DNA of 64,000 bases from an uncultured Coriobacteriaceae bacterium (GTDB lineage: Bacteria; Actinomycetota; Coriobacteriia; Coriobacteriales; Coriobacteriaceae), in contig CALUFC010000005.1 of the NCBI GenBank assembly GCA_944319885.1, positions 1 through 64,000 of the forward strand. Direction: 5' to 3'. Positions 1 through 8,906 of this stretch are shown here, piece by piece (position 1 is the stretch's first letter; each line of letters starts with the position of its first letter). The notes under the pieces were generated by a model. The model made no database searches. It was given only the letters and a program-made list of their open reading frames with translations, and was not told where the DNA came from. Position numbers and translations under genes: made by a program.

Positions 1-1
1 C

Positions 2-502
2 GAGAACCCCGCCTTCAAGAGCGAGGACGCGATCCTGGAGCTCGGCACCGGCGAGGCGCTGGTCTCGTTCCTGAACGACGACGGCCAGCCGGAGATCGTG
101 GAGCGCGCTAAGATCCTGCCGCCCCAGTGCCTCATGGCCGCCGCGCCCGAGGCCGACCTCAAGGCTGCGCTCGACGCGCAGGCCGACCTCATGAAGAAGT
201 ACGGCGAGGCCGAGGACCGCGAGAGCGCTTTCGAGCAGCTCACTGAGCAGGCCGAGAAAGACGAAGAAGCCGAGAAGCTTGCCGCTGAGCGCGCCCAGCT
301 CGAACAGGAGAAGGCAGAGCTGGAAAGGGAGCGCGAGAAGGAGGTCGAGCGCGCCGCCAAGAAGGCCGAGCGCGAGCGCGAGAAGCAGCAGGCGCAGGTC
401 ATGAAGGGCGTCGGCAAGTTTGCTGGGCAGATCTTTGGCACCTTCGACCGTGAGGCAACGCGCCAGATCACCCGCAACCTCTTCGGAGGCCGTCGCCGCT
501 AG
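2..502 (+). CDS. HerA-like (DUF853) helicase, C-terminal part only
   Basis: The reading frame is open from the first complete codon of the window and ends with TAG at 500-502, so only the last 166 residues are present. The remaining N-terminal stretch (GTGEALVSFL, then a segment about processed input and output) matches the C-terminal region of DUF853 HerA-like ATPases. It is followed by a long charged Glu/Lys/Arg coiled coil (roughly residues 75-130 of the visible part) and the ending FGGRRR typical of that family. The Walker motifs lie upstream of the window and cannot be checked. The family is presumed to be a hexameric DNA translocase/helicase; its cellular role is not established. Confidence 0.75.
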   Translation, partial: ENPAFKSEDAILELGTGEALVSFLNDDGQPEIVERAKILPPQCLMAAAPEADLKAALDAQADLMKKYGEAEDRESAFEQLTEQAEKDEEAEKLAAERAQLEQEKAELEREREKEVERAAKKAEREREKQQAQVMKGVGKFAGQIFGTFDREATRQITRNLFGGRRR

Positions 503-1392
503 GCTCGGTCTTCTCGCACGGTCGTCCACTCACGGAGCAGAGCGCGGTAGCCGTTTGCGTAGCGGCTGCCGCGCTGCCATGTGAGGGCAAAGTCGTGCTC
601 TATGGCAAAGTTCGCCGGCGTGACGTCTGCAAGTGCGCCGTCCGCGAGCTCCGATTCCGCCGCGACTCGGTACATGAAGCTCACCCCCGCGCCGGCGGCG
701 ACGCACGCCTTGATCGCGGGAATGCTCGCGAGCTCGATGACGCCGGCGAAGTCGCCTATGGACAGCTCGCGTGCCGCAAGGTGGCGCTCTAGGATTTCTC
801 GGGTGCCTGACCCGGGCTCGCGGAGCACGAGCCTCCGGGCGAGAAGCTCAGTGACGCTCGCGGGGCGCTCCCCGTCGGCGGCGACCGCCACAAACGGTTC
901 CCGCGAAAGCACCTCGCTCTCGAAGACCTCCCGATCGAACGAGCCCTCCACGAGCGCAAGGTCGATCTCCCCGGCGTCGATGAGTCCCACAAGCTCAGCG
1001 GTGTTGCCCGTGCGCAGGTAGACGTGGTCGTCCGGGTGGCGCCTCAGGTGGTTGGCGAGCAGGCGCGGGGCGGTGTAGTCGGCAATCGTTCGCGTGCAGC
1101 CAAGGCGCAGGGGCGGGCGAGCGTTCTTCTCGTCCTGCAGGGCCGTCAGCTCTGCGCGCAGCCGGGTCTCGTCGTTCTCTGCCACGTCGAGCGCGCGGTA
1201 GAGCAGTTGCCCCGCCGACGTGGGCTCCACGCCGCGCCCGGTCTTGGAAAAGAGCGCGCAGCCGTAATGAGCCTCGAGCTGCCGGATGTGCTGCGACACC
1301 GCCGGCTGGCTGATATGGAGTTCCTCGGCAGCACGCGTGAAGGTGCCCGCGCGGCAGACGGCGAGGAACGTGTGAACACGGTAGTCGAGCAC
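499..1392 (-). CDS. LysR-family transcriptional regulator (YeiE/CysB type)
   Basis: The 297-aa protein starts at a GTG preceded by GGAG with 6-nt spacing. Residues 1-60 are a classic LysR winged helix-turn-helix (TFTRAAEELHISQPAVSQHIRQ); the rest is the periplasmic-binding-like effector domain. It is transcribed divergently from the YeiH-family transporter at 1506, the arrangement seen for yeiE/yeiH in many bacteria, so it probably controls that gene. Its stop overlaps the end of the convergent helicase gene by 4 nt. Effector unknown; sulfur- or sulfite-related ligands are plausible only by analogy to the YeiE/CysB branch. Confidence 0.85.
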   Translation of the reverse strand: MLDYRVHTFLAVCRAGTFTRAAEELHISQPAVSQHIRQLEAHYGCALFSKTGRGVEPTSAGQLLYRALDVAENDETRLRAELTALQDEKNARPPLRLGCTRTIADYTAPRLLANHLRRHPDDHVYLRTGNTAELVGLIDAGEIDLALVEGSFDREVFESEVLSREPFVAVAADGERPASVTELLARRLVLREPGSGTREILERHLAARELSIGDFAGVIELASIPAIKACVAAGAGVSFMYRVAAESELADGALADVTPANFAIEHDFALTWQRGSRYANGYRALLREWTTVREDRA

Positions 1393-1505
1393 GGCATCTC
1401 CAATATTAGAAATTCTTATGGTTCGATAAGCATCATGCCAGAAACAATTATAAGCGATGCCGATAGGCTTATACGCGGTGCCAATGCGATGTGGAAGGAT
1501 GCACG
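1393..1505. promoter_or_regulatory. Divergent LysR/YeiH control region with inverted repeats
   Basis: The AT-rich gap between the divergent starts contains an imperfect dyad ATTAGAAATTCTTAT at 1405-1419. This has the spacing of a LysR box (T-N11-A core). A second dyad, CTTAT-N6-ATAAG, lies at 1415-1430, and a wider one, ATAAGC-N11-GCTTAT, at 1450-1472. Their position between regulator and target fits autoregulation plus activation of the transporter. Assignment as LysR sites is inference. Confidence 0.5.
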
Positions 1506-2558
1506 GTGGAGCTTATCAAAGAGTTTGGAACGATGTGGCGCGGTGTCCTGTTCGCCCTGGTTATCGCGGTTCCGGCGTGGCTATTGGGCAAACAGTTCGA
1601 GGTGGTGGGAGGCCCGGTCTTCGCCATCCTCATCGGTATGGTGCTGGCGCTGGTGGTGCCGGCCGGCAAGAGTGCGCCGCTTCAAGCGGGCGTGAAATTT
1701 ACCTCGAAAAAGGTGCTTCAGTGGGCGGTCATCCTGTTGGGCTTCGGCCTTAATCTCGCCCAGATTGCGCATGTAGGCACCATGTCGTTGCCCATCATCA
1801 TCTCGACGATCACCACGTCGCTCGTCGTGTCGTTCGTGCTGTGCCGGGCGCTCAACATTCCCGGTAAGATCTCGACGCTCATCGGCGTGGGGTCGTCCAT
1901 CTGCGGCGGTTCGGCCATCGCGGCGACCGCGCCGGTGATCGATGCCGACGACGAGGAGATCGCTCAGGCCATCAGCGTGATCTTCCTGTTCAATGTGATC
2001 GCTGCGCTCGTGTTTCCCACGCTCGGCGGCGCGCTCGGGCTTACCAATGAGGGATTTGGCCTGTTTGCCGGCACCGCGGTGAACGACACCTCGTCGGTCA
2101 CGGCGGCGGCTGCGGCGTGGGACGGGATGCATGCCGGTGCGAACACGCTCGATGCAGCGACCATCGTTAAGCTCACGCGCACGCTGGCAATCATTCCCAT
2201 CACGCTGGCGCTTGCGTTTTGGCAGGTGCGCCTTGCCAAGAAGGCTGCAGCGGCAGGTGAAGGCTCGGGCGAGGCGGCAGGCTCCTTCGATCTCAGGCGC
2301 ATCTTCCCGTTCTTCATCATCTTCTTTGTGCTGGCGAGTGTTGTGACGACGGTGTTCGCGTTGCCGGTCGAGATCACCGCGCCTATCAAGGAGCTCTCGA
2401 AGTTCTTCATCATCATGGCGATGGCGGCGATTGGCTTCAACACCAACATCATCAAGCTCGTGCGCACGGGTGGCAAACCCATTCTCATGGGGCTGTGCTG
2501 CTGGGTGGCCATTGCGGGCGTAAGCCTGGCTATGCAGCATGTGCTGGGCATCTGGTAG
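1506..2558 (+). CDS. YeiH-family (UPF0324) integral membrane protein, putative sulfate/anion exporter
   Basis: About 350 aa with some ten hydrophobic segments. The family signature region [21 protein letters not shown] is present around residues 115-140, as is the FNTNIIKL segment near the C-terminus. I choose GTG at 1506 because AAGGA lies 6 nt upstream; a frame-compatible GTG at 1491 has no such site and ATG at 1533 is another option. PF03601 members have been proposed to export sulfate or sulfite-type anions, but substrates are poorly proven. The divergent LysR gene is its likely regulator. Confidence 0.85.
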   Translation: MELIKEFGTMWRGVLFALVIAVPAWLLGKQFEVVGGPVFAILIGMVLALVVPAGKSAPLQAGVKFTSKKVLQWAVILLGFGLNLAQIAHVGTMSLPIIISTITTSLVVSFVLCRALNIPGKISTLIGVGSSICGGSAIAATAPVIDADDEEIAQAISVIFLFNVIAALVFPTLGGALGLTNEGFGLFAGTAVNDTSSVTAAAAAWDGMHAGANTLDAATIVKLTRTLAIIPITLALAFWQVRLAKKAAAAGEGSGEAAGSFDLRRIFPFFIIFFVLASVVTTVFALPVEITAPIKELSKFFIIMAMAAIGFNTNIIKLVRTGGKPILMGLCCWVAIAGVSLAMQHVLGIW

Positions 2559-2611
2559 CGTCGCGCGCTAGAATGGTGGACGGTAACAACGGGCGCGTGA
2601 AAGGGCAGAGC

Positions 2612-2974
2612 ATGAAGATCGCAATTCCCACGATGGGTGCGGGCGGTATGGACTGCGAACGGTCGGGCCACTTTGGCCACTGCGACTGCTTCACCGTGGT
2701 AACGGTTGAGGACGGCGCCATCACCGCAACCGAGATCATCGACAACCCGCCTCACGAGGAGGGCGGCTGCATGCGCCCGGTGGCGCTGCTTGCCGAGCAC
2801 GGCATCGATGCGATCGTGGCGGCGGGCATGGGCATGCGCCCCATGATGGGCTTTGCGCAGGCCGGCATCACGGTGTACTTCGAAAACGAGACGCCCGGCG
2901 TGGGCGATGTGGCCCAGATGGCCGCTGCGGGCACCTTGCCCGTTATGGGCGAGGAGCACGCCTGCCACCATTAG
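2612..2974 (+). CDS. NifX/NifB-associated (dinitrogenase Fe-Mo cofactor biosynthesis) family protein
   Basis: A 120-aa protein starting MKIAIPTMGAGGMD, preceded by AAGGGCAGAG. The fold and motifs (GHFGHCDCFTVV, then a C-terminal GDVAQMAAAG segment) fit the small NifX/NafY-like family PF02579. Members without nitrogenase are widespread in anaerobes and often sit near metal or redox genes. No nif genes are visible, so a role in metal-cofactor binding is the most that can be said. Histidine and cysteine are enriched (GHFGHCDC, EEHACHH), consistent with metal binding. It follows the YeiH gene closely and may be co-transcribed. Confidence 0.75.
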   Translation: MKIAIPTMGAGGMDCERSGHFGHCDCFTVVTVEDGAITATEIIDNPPHEEGGCMRPVALLAEHGIDAIVAAGMGMRPMMGFAQAGITVYFENETPGVGDVAQMAAAGTLPVMGEEHACHH

Positions 2975-3039
2975 GTGCGTGCACATCAGGGTTGGTGTGG
3001 CCGGTTCGCTGCGATAGCGGGCCGGCCGCATCTGTATGA

Positions 3040-4218
3040 CTACTGGGCTGAGCTCACGTAGCTCTCGTCGATGGTGATCTTTGCGATGGTGCGCGGATAA
3101 TGGTCGCGCACGATCTGCTCGATTTTGCGCTTGAGCTGGCTGTCGGGGATCTCGAGGTCGTGCGGGCGCACGCAGTCGAAGATCACGTTGGTGTGCGTGG
3201 GGCCGGGCACGGTGCGCAGGTCGTGAATCGAGAGCCGCGGATCGATGATCTTCACGGCTTGGTCGATCCAGTTGCGCATGTCGTTCACCTCGGGATCGTC
3301 GGTGACGATGGGGTCGTAATGCAGCGTGACGATCATGTGGTCTTCGGTTTTGAAGTCCTGCTCGATGTTGTCGATAAGATCATGGCTTTCCATGGGGTCG
3401 GCCTCGGCGGCCATCTCGACATGGGCGCTCGCGAACTGGCGGCCCGGGCCGTAGTCGTGCACCATGAGGTCGTGCGTGCCGAGCACGCCGGGGTAGCTCA
3501 TGATCTTGCTCCGAATATGCTCGACGAGCTCCGGCGAGGGGGCTTGCCCCAGCAGCGGGTTCACCGTGTCGCGCACAAGCCCCGCACCGCTCCAGAGGAT
3601 GAAGACGCCAACGGCAGCACCCACCCAGCCGTCAAGATCGAGGCCTGCCGTATGCGACAGTACGGCAGAGGCGAGAACCGCCGCGGTGGAGATGACGTCG
3701 TTGCGCGAGTCGACGGCGGTTGCGGCGAGGGTTTCGGAGTTGATCCGCGCGCCGATCGTGCGGTTGAATGCCGCCATCCACAGCTTCACGAGGATGGACA
3801 GGACAAGAATCGCCACGAGGACCGGGCTGAATTCGACCGGCGTAGGTGCAAGGATCTTTTCGATCGAGGATTTCACCAGTTCGATGCCGATGGCAACCAC
3901 CACAACCGCGACCACGAGGCCCGAGAGGTACTCAAAGCGGCCGTGACCGTAGGGATGCCCGAGATCGGCTGGCTTGCTGGCAAGCTTGAAGCCCAGCAGG
4001 CTGATGATGTTCGAGGAGGCATCGGAAAGGTTGTTCACGGCGTCGGCGACGATGGAGACCGATCCCGCAGCGAGGCCGATGAGCGCTTTGGCAACGCAGA
4101 GCGCGATGTTGCATACGATGCCCACGATGCCGGCGAACTGCCCGTAGGCGCTGCGCACGGCGGGGTCGCCCGTGTGCTCGGGGTTTGCTATGAAGTGCTG
4201 TACAAGCCATTCGGTCAT
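3040..4218 (-). CDS. Cation diffusion facilitator family transporter
   Basis: A 392-aa protein with the CDF layout: about six membrane segments in the first 220 residues, then a soluble cytoplasmic domain. DAVNNLSD (residues 59-66) and the loop HPYGHGRFEYLSG (88-100) are the classic TM2/TM3 signature; DSRNDVIST in TM5 supplies the second transport-site pair. The cytoplasmic part carries HLDMxxR-type dimerisation and metal-binding residues. It likely exports divalent metal (Zn, Mn, Fe or similar) by proton antiport; metal specificity cannot be read reliably. The C-terminal extension beyond the usual ~300 aa is larger than in minimal members. Confidence 0.9.
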   Translation of the reverse strand: MTEWLVQHFIANPEHTGDPAVRSAYGQFAGIVGIVCNIALCVAKALIGLAAGSVSIVADAVNNLSDASSNIISLLGFKLASKPADLGHPYGHGRFEYLSGLVVAVVVVAIGIELVKSSIEKILAPTPVEFSPVLVAILVLSILVKLWMAAFNRTIGARINSETLAATAVDSRNDVISTAAVLASAVLSHTAGLDLDGWVGAAVGVFILWSGAGLVRDTVNPLLGQAPSPELVEHIRSKIMSYPGVLGTHDLMVHDYGPGRQFASAHVEMAAEADPMESHDLIDNIEQDFKTEDHMIVTLHYDPIVTDDPEVNDMRNWIDQAVKIIDPRLSIHDLRTVPGPTHTNVIFDCVRPHDLEIPDSQLKRKIEQIVRDHYPRTIAKITIDESYVSSAQ

Positions 4219-4356
4219 GGGAACTTCCTATCATGATGGCGCGGCCGGCATGCGGCGTGCGCCGTGCGTGCGATGTGGTGCCGTCCACTCTAGCACGTTG
4301 TTGTGGTAGCGTGGTGCAACGTGCCTGGTTGGATATGGTGCTGGGGGAGGGGCCGT

Positions 4357-5292
4357 ATGTCCGACATGATGCCCGTTGTGCTGCAGATGATCGCGGTCTC
4401 GCTGCCCATCTTGCTTGGCTGGGGCCTGCATAAACTCGGCGTGCTCGACGACGCGCTCGATACCGGGCTTTCGCGTTTGGTGATGAACGTGGCCCTGCCG
4501 TGCTCGATTCTAGCATCGCTCGGCTCGGTTGCCGAGCAACCTGCAACCGAGGTTCTGCTGCTCATCATCGCCTCGTCGTTTGCGGCGTATTTCATCGCGA
4601 TTGCCGGCGCTGCGGCGCTTACAGCCGCCTTGCGCGTTCCCGGCGATGTTGCCGGATCGTATCGCTTTGCCATTGCATTCGGCAACTGCGGCTTTATTGG
4701 TCTGCCGGTGATTTCGGCTATCTGCGGGGAAGAAGCGCTGCTCTATGCCGCCATCGCGCTCATTCCCGCCAACATCATGCTGTTTAGCGGCGGCGCGCTT
4801 ATGTTTCCTGCGCGCGATGGCGCGCAGGGCAGCCGTTGGCGATCGGTTGCCGCCAGCCTCAAAAGCCCCACGCTCGCGGCGAGCGTCATCGTGCTCGCGC
4901 TTGCCCTCGCTGGCGTGACGAACCTCGGCGTGGTGGGGGAGTCGCTCGGCATCGTGGGGCAGATGACCACGCCGCTCGCGCTGCTCGTCACGGGGTCCTC
5001 CATCGCTCGCTACGATCCGCGTTCAATGCTCGACAACTGGCGCGCCTATGTGGCCGCGGCGGGCCGTCTCGTCATCGTGCCGCTCGCAAGTCTTGTCGTG
5101 GTGCGCCTGTTTCCGCTCGATCCTTATGTGGCACGCATCGTCGTGCTCGACTGCGCGATGCCGGTTGCCACGGTGGGCGCCCTGTTCTGCCTGCAGAGCG
5201 GCGTAGACGCAAAGCCCATGATGCAGATCACATTCCTCTCGGTGGTGGGGTCTGTGCTCTCCATTCCGTTCATGTCGTGGGTCATCGGGTGA
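4357..5292 (+). CDS. AEC-family permease (auxin efflux carrier type)
   Basis: The 311-aa protein starts MSDMMPVV with a strong GGGGGAGGGG ribosome site just upstream. It shows about ten hydrophobic helices, with the family's central FAIAFGNCGFIGLPV motif near residue 110. A second half repeats the pattern (LDCAMPVATVGALFCLQ). Bacterial AEC members such as MleP and MdcF export or import dicarboxylates and related organic acids; the substrate here is unknown. It reads away from the CDF gene, with about 140 bp between them for divergent promoters. Confidence 0.85.
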   Translation: MSDMMPVVLQMIAVSLPILLGWGLHKLGVLDDALDTGLSRLVMNVALPCSILASLGSVAEQPATEVLLLIIASSFAAYFIAIAGAAALTAALRVPGDVAGSYRFAIAFGNCGFIGLPVISAICGEEALLYAAIALIPANIMLFSGGALMFPARDGAQGSRWRSVAASLKSPTLAASVIVLALALAGVTNLGVVGESLGIVGQMTTPLALLVTGSSIARYDPRSMLDNWRAYVAAAGRLVIVPLASLVVVRLFPLDPYVARIVVLDCAMPVATVGALFCLQSGVDAKPMMQITFLSVVGSVLSIPFMSWVIG

Positions 5293-5316
5293 CGCGTGCC
5301 GCTTGGAGCGGCGTGC

Positions 5317-5601
5317 TTAGGGCAGCATGCGGTCGGGGTCGACGATCTTCTCCTCTACATACCAAAACTTGCCCGTCTTCCAGAGATACGTGGTGACGTT
5401 GCCAAACCGCAGGGTGTAGCGCAGCCCCTCTTCACCCGAGATGCTCCCTTTGGTGTGCCGCACATCGATGATCTCATCGACGGGATAGGAGATTTTCTCG
5501 CTCCAATCCACCGTGATGGGCAGGGCCACGCCGGCGGTATCGACCTTGAGCGTCACGCCCACATAGCGCTTTCTCCGCTGCACGCGCACCTCCCATCCCA
5601 T
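5317..5601 (-). CDS. Hypothetical small protein, possibly SOS-controlled
   Basis: A 94-aa (or 97-aa, if the ATG at 5608-5610 is used) protein of no family I recognise. It is rich in beta-prone alternation ([38 protein letters not shown]) and has no signal or membrane segment. I prefer the second ATG (5601) because AGGA lies 11 nt upstream; the first ATG sits inside a GAAC-N4-GTTC palindrome and has a ribosome site that is too close. It converges on the AEC gene. Codon use looks like that of its neighbours. Confidence 0.55.
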   Translation of the reverse strand: MGWEVRVQRRKRYVGVTLKVDTAGVALPITVDWSEKISYPVDEIIDVRHTKGSISGEEGLRYTLRFGNVTTYLWKTGKFWYVEEKIVDPDRMLP

Positions 5602-5602
5602 A

Positions 5603-5614
5603 GAACACATGTTC
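5603..5614. promoter_or_regulatory. SOS-box-like palindrome GAACACATGTTC
   Basis: A 12-bp sequence with the actinobacterial/Firmicute LexA core GAAC-N4-GTTC, immediately in front of the small gene ending at 5317. The same core occurs upstream of the Y-family polymerase gene (20950-20961). On the minus strand the centre is ATGT, fitting the RNRY pattern of the DinR/LexA consensus. LexA binding is inferred. Confidence 0.5.
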
Positions 5615-6022
5615 CTATTCTATGATGCACCTCGTGCGGACACCGGTCAATCGAACACCGTGTGGAGTTTGCGCCGAGCGGCTCTGCGCGAGCACAACAT
5701 CTTGGTCAAGTACTTCTTTTCAACCGTTTCTTACATGTTTTCCACCTGTAGTTGTGGAGGTTCCTACATAGCGCTTGAGGGGGTGTGCGCGCCACGCCGC
5801 AGGTAGGCGAGGTGCGGGCGCACATGGCGTTCGGACCGTGCTGGCACCGTGAAATGCGTGGCTAAAATGTTCAATTATGCTGACCTGCAGAAACACAATA
5901 TATAGTGTTGGCGGCAAAAAACTTCACAGTATGTGGTGCCGAGCCTAGCGTAAGATAGATATCCGATGCTAACCGGGCGAGGGGGACTCGCCCGCCATCA
6001 ATTGTGAGCCGAGAGGAACAGC
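5615..6022. other. Intergenic region upstream of nrdD
   Basis: About 400 bp without a convincing gene. Apart from the SOS-like palindrome at its left edge and the NrdR boxes at its right, it holds a small hairpin CCAC-N8-GTGG at about 5742-5757. I see no tRNA or riboswitch. Confidence 0.5.
5893..5939. promoter_or_regulatory. Tandem NrdR boxes
   Basis: ACACAATATATAGTGT at 5893-5908 is a near-perfect match to the palindromic NrdR box (consensus close to ACACWATATATWGTGT). A weaker copy, TCACAGTATGTGGTGC (about 11 of 16 matching), lies at 5924-5939. The starts are 31 bp apart, three helical turns, the usual spacing of paired NrdR boxes. They lie about 85-130 bp before nrdD, so the nrdDG operon is probably repressed by the ATP/dATP-sensing NrdR repressor. 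Confidence 0.85.
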
Positions 6023-8245
6023 ATGAAGATCATCAAGCGCAGCGGCGTCGAGGTAGCGTTCGATATCGCCAAGATCGAGAACGCCATCCGTGCAGCCAAC
6101 CAAGAGGTCCAGGAGGCGGATCGTCTCACAGAGCGCCAGGTGGTCTATGCTTCGCAAAACGTGGCCGATGCGTGCGAGAACGCCGGCCATACCGTCTCGG
6201 TTGAAGAGATTCAGGACCTCGTGGAGGACGAGCTCATGAAGCTCGACCGCTTCGAGGTGGCGCGCAAATATATCATCTACCGCTACGTGCAGGGCCTGAA
6301 GCGTCAGAAGAACACCACCGACGACAAGATCCTCTCGCTCATCGAGTGCAACAACGAAGAGGTCAAGCAGGAGAACTCCAACAAGAATCCCACCGTTAAC
6401 TCCGTGCAGCGCGATTACATGGCCGGTGAGGTCTCCAAGGATCTCACGCAGCGCGTGCTGCTGCCGGCAGAGGTGGTCGAGGCCCACAACGAGGGCATCA
6501 TCCACTTCCACGACTCCGATTACTTCGCGCAGCACATGCACAACTGCGATCTCGTGAACCTCGAGGACATGCTGCAGAACGGCACGGTGATCTCGGGCAC
6601 GCTCATCGAGCGCCCGCACAGCTTCTCCACCGCCTGCAACATCGCCACGCAGATCATCGCCCAGGTGGCTTCCTGCCAGTACGGCGGCCAATCCATCTCG
6701 CTCACGCATCTGGCCCCCTTCGTAGAGGTGAGCCGCCAGAAGATTCGTCGCCAGGTGGAGGCGGAGCTCAAGGAGCTGGGCTTCGAGGCGAGCGCCGAGA
6801 AGGTGTCGCATGTGGTCGAGGAGCGTTTGCGCGACGAGATTCGCCGCGGTGTGCAAACCATCCAGTACCAGGTGGTCACCCTCATGACCACGAACGGCCA
6901 GGCCCCGTTCGTGACCGTGTTCATGTATCTCGGCGAGGCTCGCTCCGAGGCCGAGAAGCGCGATCTGGCCATGATCATCGAGGAGACGCTCCGCCAGCGC
7001 TACGAGGGCGTGAAGAACGAGGACGGCGTGTGGATCACGCCTGCGTTCCCCAAGCTCATCTACGTGCTCGACGAGGATAACGTTTACGAGGGCAGCCCGT
7101 ACTTCTACCTCACGCAGCTTGCGGCCAAGTGCACCGCCAAGCGCATGGTGCCCGACTACATCTCGGCTAAGAAGATGCGCGAGCTCAAGCTTTCCCGTGG
7201 CGAGAAGCCCGGCGAGGGCGACGTCTACACCTGCATGGGCTGCCGCAGCTTCCTCACGCCTGATCGCTCGGGCAACGGCTACGACAACGTGGCCCGCGCC
7301 AAGAACTACGAGCCCGGCAAGCCGAAGTACTATGGTCGCTTCAACCAGGGCGTTGTGACCATCAACCTGCCTGATGTGGCGTTGTCATCCGGTCGTGACG
7401 AGGCTAAGTTCTGGGAGATCTTCGACGAGCGTCTCGAGCTTTGCCACAAGGCACTCCGTTGCCGTCATGAGCGCCTCAAGGGCACGCTTTCCGATGCTGC
7501 GCCGATTCTCTGGCAGTACGGCGCGCTGGCCCGTCTCGACAAGGGCGAGACGATCGACAAGCTGCTCTACGGCGGCTACTCCACCATCAGCCTTGGCTAT
7601 GCCGGCCTCTATGAGTGCGTGAAGTACATGACCGGCGCCAGCCATACCGATGAGAAGGGCACGCCGTTCGCGCTGGCCGTCATGCAGCATATGAACGACA
7701 AGTGCGCCGAGTGGAAGGCCGCCGAGGACATCGACTACTCCATTTACGGCACGCCGCTCGAGTCCACGACCTACAAGTTCGCGAAGTGCCTGCAGCGCCG
7801 CTTTGGCATCATCCCCGGCGTGACGGACAAGGGCTACATCACCAACAGCTACCATGTCCACGTGTCGGAGAAGATCGATGCCTTCGACAAGCTCAAGTTC
7901 GAGAGCGAGTTCCAGGCGCTTTCCCCGGGCGGTGCCATCTCCTATGTCGAGGTGCCCAACATGCAGGACAACCTCAAAGCCGTCATCCGCGTCATGCAGT
8001 ACATCTACGAGAACATCATGTACGCGGAGCTCAACACCAAGAGCGACTACTGCCAGGTGTGCGGCTACGACGGCGAGATCCAAATCGTGGAGGACGACGG
8101 CAAGCTCGTGTGGGAGTGCCCCAACTGCGGCAACCGCGACCAGGAGAAGATGAACGTGGCGCGTCGTACCTGCGGCTACATTGGCACCCAGTTCTGGAAC
8201 CAGGGCCGTACCGAGGAGATTCGCGACCGCGTGCTACACCTGTAA
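6023..8245 (+). CDS. nrdD: Anaerobic (class III) ribonucleoside-triphosphate reductase
   Basis: The 740-aa protein reduces ribonucleoside triphosphates to dNTPs under anoxia. Residues 1-95 form an ATP-cone (MKIIKRSGVEVAFDIAKIENAI). The catalytic barrel follows, and the C-terminus carries the four-cysteine zinc site (CQVCGY and CPNCGNRD) and the glycyl-radical loop RRTCGY with the radical Gly at 718. Length and motifs are complete. The start follows GAGGAACAGC. It is the first gene of nrdDG, with the activase beginning 1 nt after its stop, and has NrdR boxes upstream. Presence of a class III enzyme supports an anaerobic lifestyle. Confidence 0.97.
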   Translation: MKIIKRSGVEVAFDIAKIENAIRAANQEVQEADRLTERQVVYASQNVADACENAGHTVSVEEIQDLVEDELMKLDRFEVARKYIIYRYVQGLKRQKNTTDDKILSLIECNNEEVKQENSNKNPTVNSVQRDYMAGEVSKDLTQRVLLPAEVVEAHNEGIIHFHDSDYFAQHMHNCDLVNLEDMLQNGTVISGTLIERPHSFSTACNIATQIIAQVASCQYGGQSISLTHLAPFVEVSRQKIRRQVEAELKELGFEASAEKVSHVVEERLRDEIRRGVQTIQYQVVTLMTTNGQAPFVTVFMYLGEARSEAEKRDLAMIIEETLRQRYEGVKNEDGVWITPAFPKLIYVLDEDNVYEGSPYFYLTQLAAKCTAKRMVPDYISAKKMRELKLSRGEKPGEGDVYTCMGCRSFLTPDRSGNGYDNVARAKNYEPGKPKYYGRFNQGVVTINLPDVALSSGRDEAKFWEIFDERLELCHKALRCRHERLKGTLSDAAPILWQYGALARLDKGETIDKLLYGGYSTISLGYAGLYECVKYMTGASHTDEKGTPFALAVMQHMNDKCAEWKAAEDIDYSIYGTPLESTTYKFAKCLQRRFGIIPGVTDKGYITNSYHVHVSEKIDAFDKLKFESEFQALSPGGAISYVEVPNMQDNLKAVIRVMQYIYENIMYAELNTKSDYCQVCGYDGEIQIVEDDGKLVWECPNCGNRDQEKMNVARRTCGYIGTQFWNQGRTEEIRDRVLHL

Positions 8246-8246
8246 C

Positions 8247-8846
8247 ATGAACTACGCCGAGATCAAATACTCAGATATCGCCAACGGCGAGGGCGTGCGT
8301 ACGTCGCTCTTTGTCTCGGGTTGTCGCCGCGGCTGTCCGGGATGCTTCAACTCGGGCGCGTGGAGCTTCGCGGCGGGTGAGCCCTTCACGCCCGAGGTCG
8401 AGGACAAGATCATCGCGAGCTTGGACCATCCGTTTTGTGACGGTCTCACCATCTTGGGGGGCGAGCCCATGGAGCCCGAGAATCAGCTCGGGCTCGTGGG
8501 CTTTCTCGAGCGCGTGCGCGAGCGCTTCCCACGCGGCGACGCCGGCGCAGGTTCATCTGCTAAGACCATCTGGTGCTTCACGGGCGATACGCTCGATGAG
8601 CTCATGACGGGCGGACGCCACCATACCGAGGTGACCGACCGCCTGCTCGACTGCATCGACATTTTGGTCGACGGCCCCTGGAAGCAGGAGCTCTATGACA
8701 TAACGCTTCGCTTCCGTGGCTCTTCGAACCAGCGCATCATCGATCTCAACGCCACGCGCGCTGCTGCCGCCGAGCGCGGATGCGCGCTCGATGAAGCGGT
8801 CTGCCTCTGGCAGGATGAGCAGGTCTATAGCACGCACAGCATGTAG
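8247..8846 (+). CDS. nrdG: Anaerobic ribonucleotide reductase-activating radical SAM protein
   Basis: A 199-aa radical SAM activase that installs the glycyl radical on NrdD. The Fe-S cluster motif CRRGCPGC (CX3CX2C) lies around residues 28-35, followed by FNSGAW and the SAM-binding ILGGEPM segment. The ATG is separated from the nrdD stop by one base and so is translationally coupled. It lacks a strong ribosome site of its own. The protein is slightly longer than the E. coli enzyme, with a C-terminal extension after the DGPWKQEL segment. Confidence 0.95.
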   Translation: MNYAEIKYSDIANGEGVRTSLFVSGCRRGCPGCFNSGAWSFAAGEPFTPEVEDKIIASLDHPFCDGLTILGGEPMEPENQLGLVGFLERVRERFPRGDAGAGSSAKTIWCFTGDTLDELMTGGRHHTEVTDRLLDCIDILVDGPWKQELYDITLRFRGSSNQRIIDLNATRAAAAERGCALDEAVCLWQDEQVYSTHSM

Positions 8847-8906
8847 GGGTTGCCCGGACGGCGTATCGTACCGCGTGCGGTTTGATGCGGGCATGAGAAA
8901 GGGGGC

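Noticed and set aside
581-1021. Long open frames opposite LysR and many other genes (for example 52780-55455, 42305-43927)
   Set aside because: These are high-G+C shadow frames; they lack ribosome sites and family features, and the opposite strand encodes recognised proteins.
5733-5746. 14-bp match ACATGTTTTCCACC, also at 47069-47082, resembling a DnaA-type box
   Set aside because: In a window of this size several 14-mer matches are expected by chance, and the DnaA consensus ends in A, not C.
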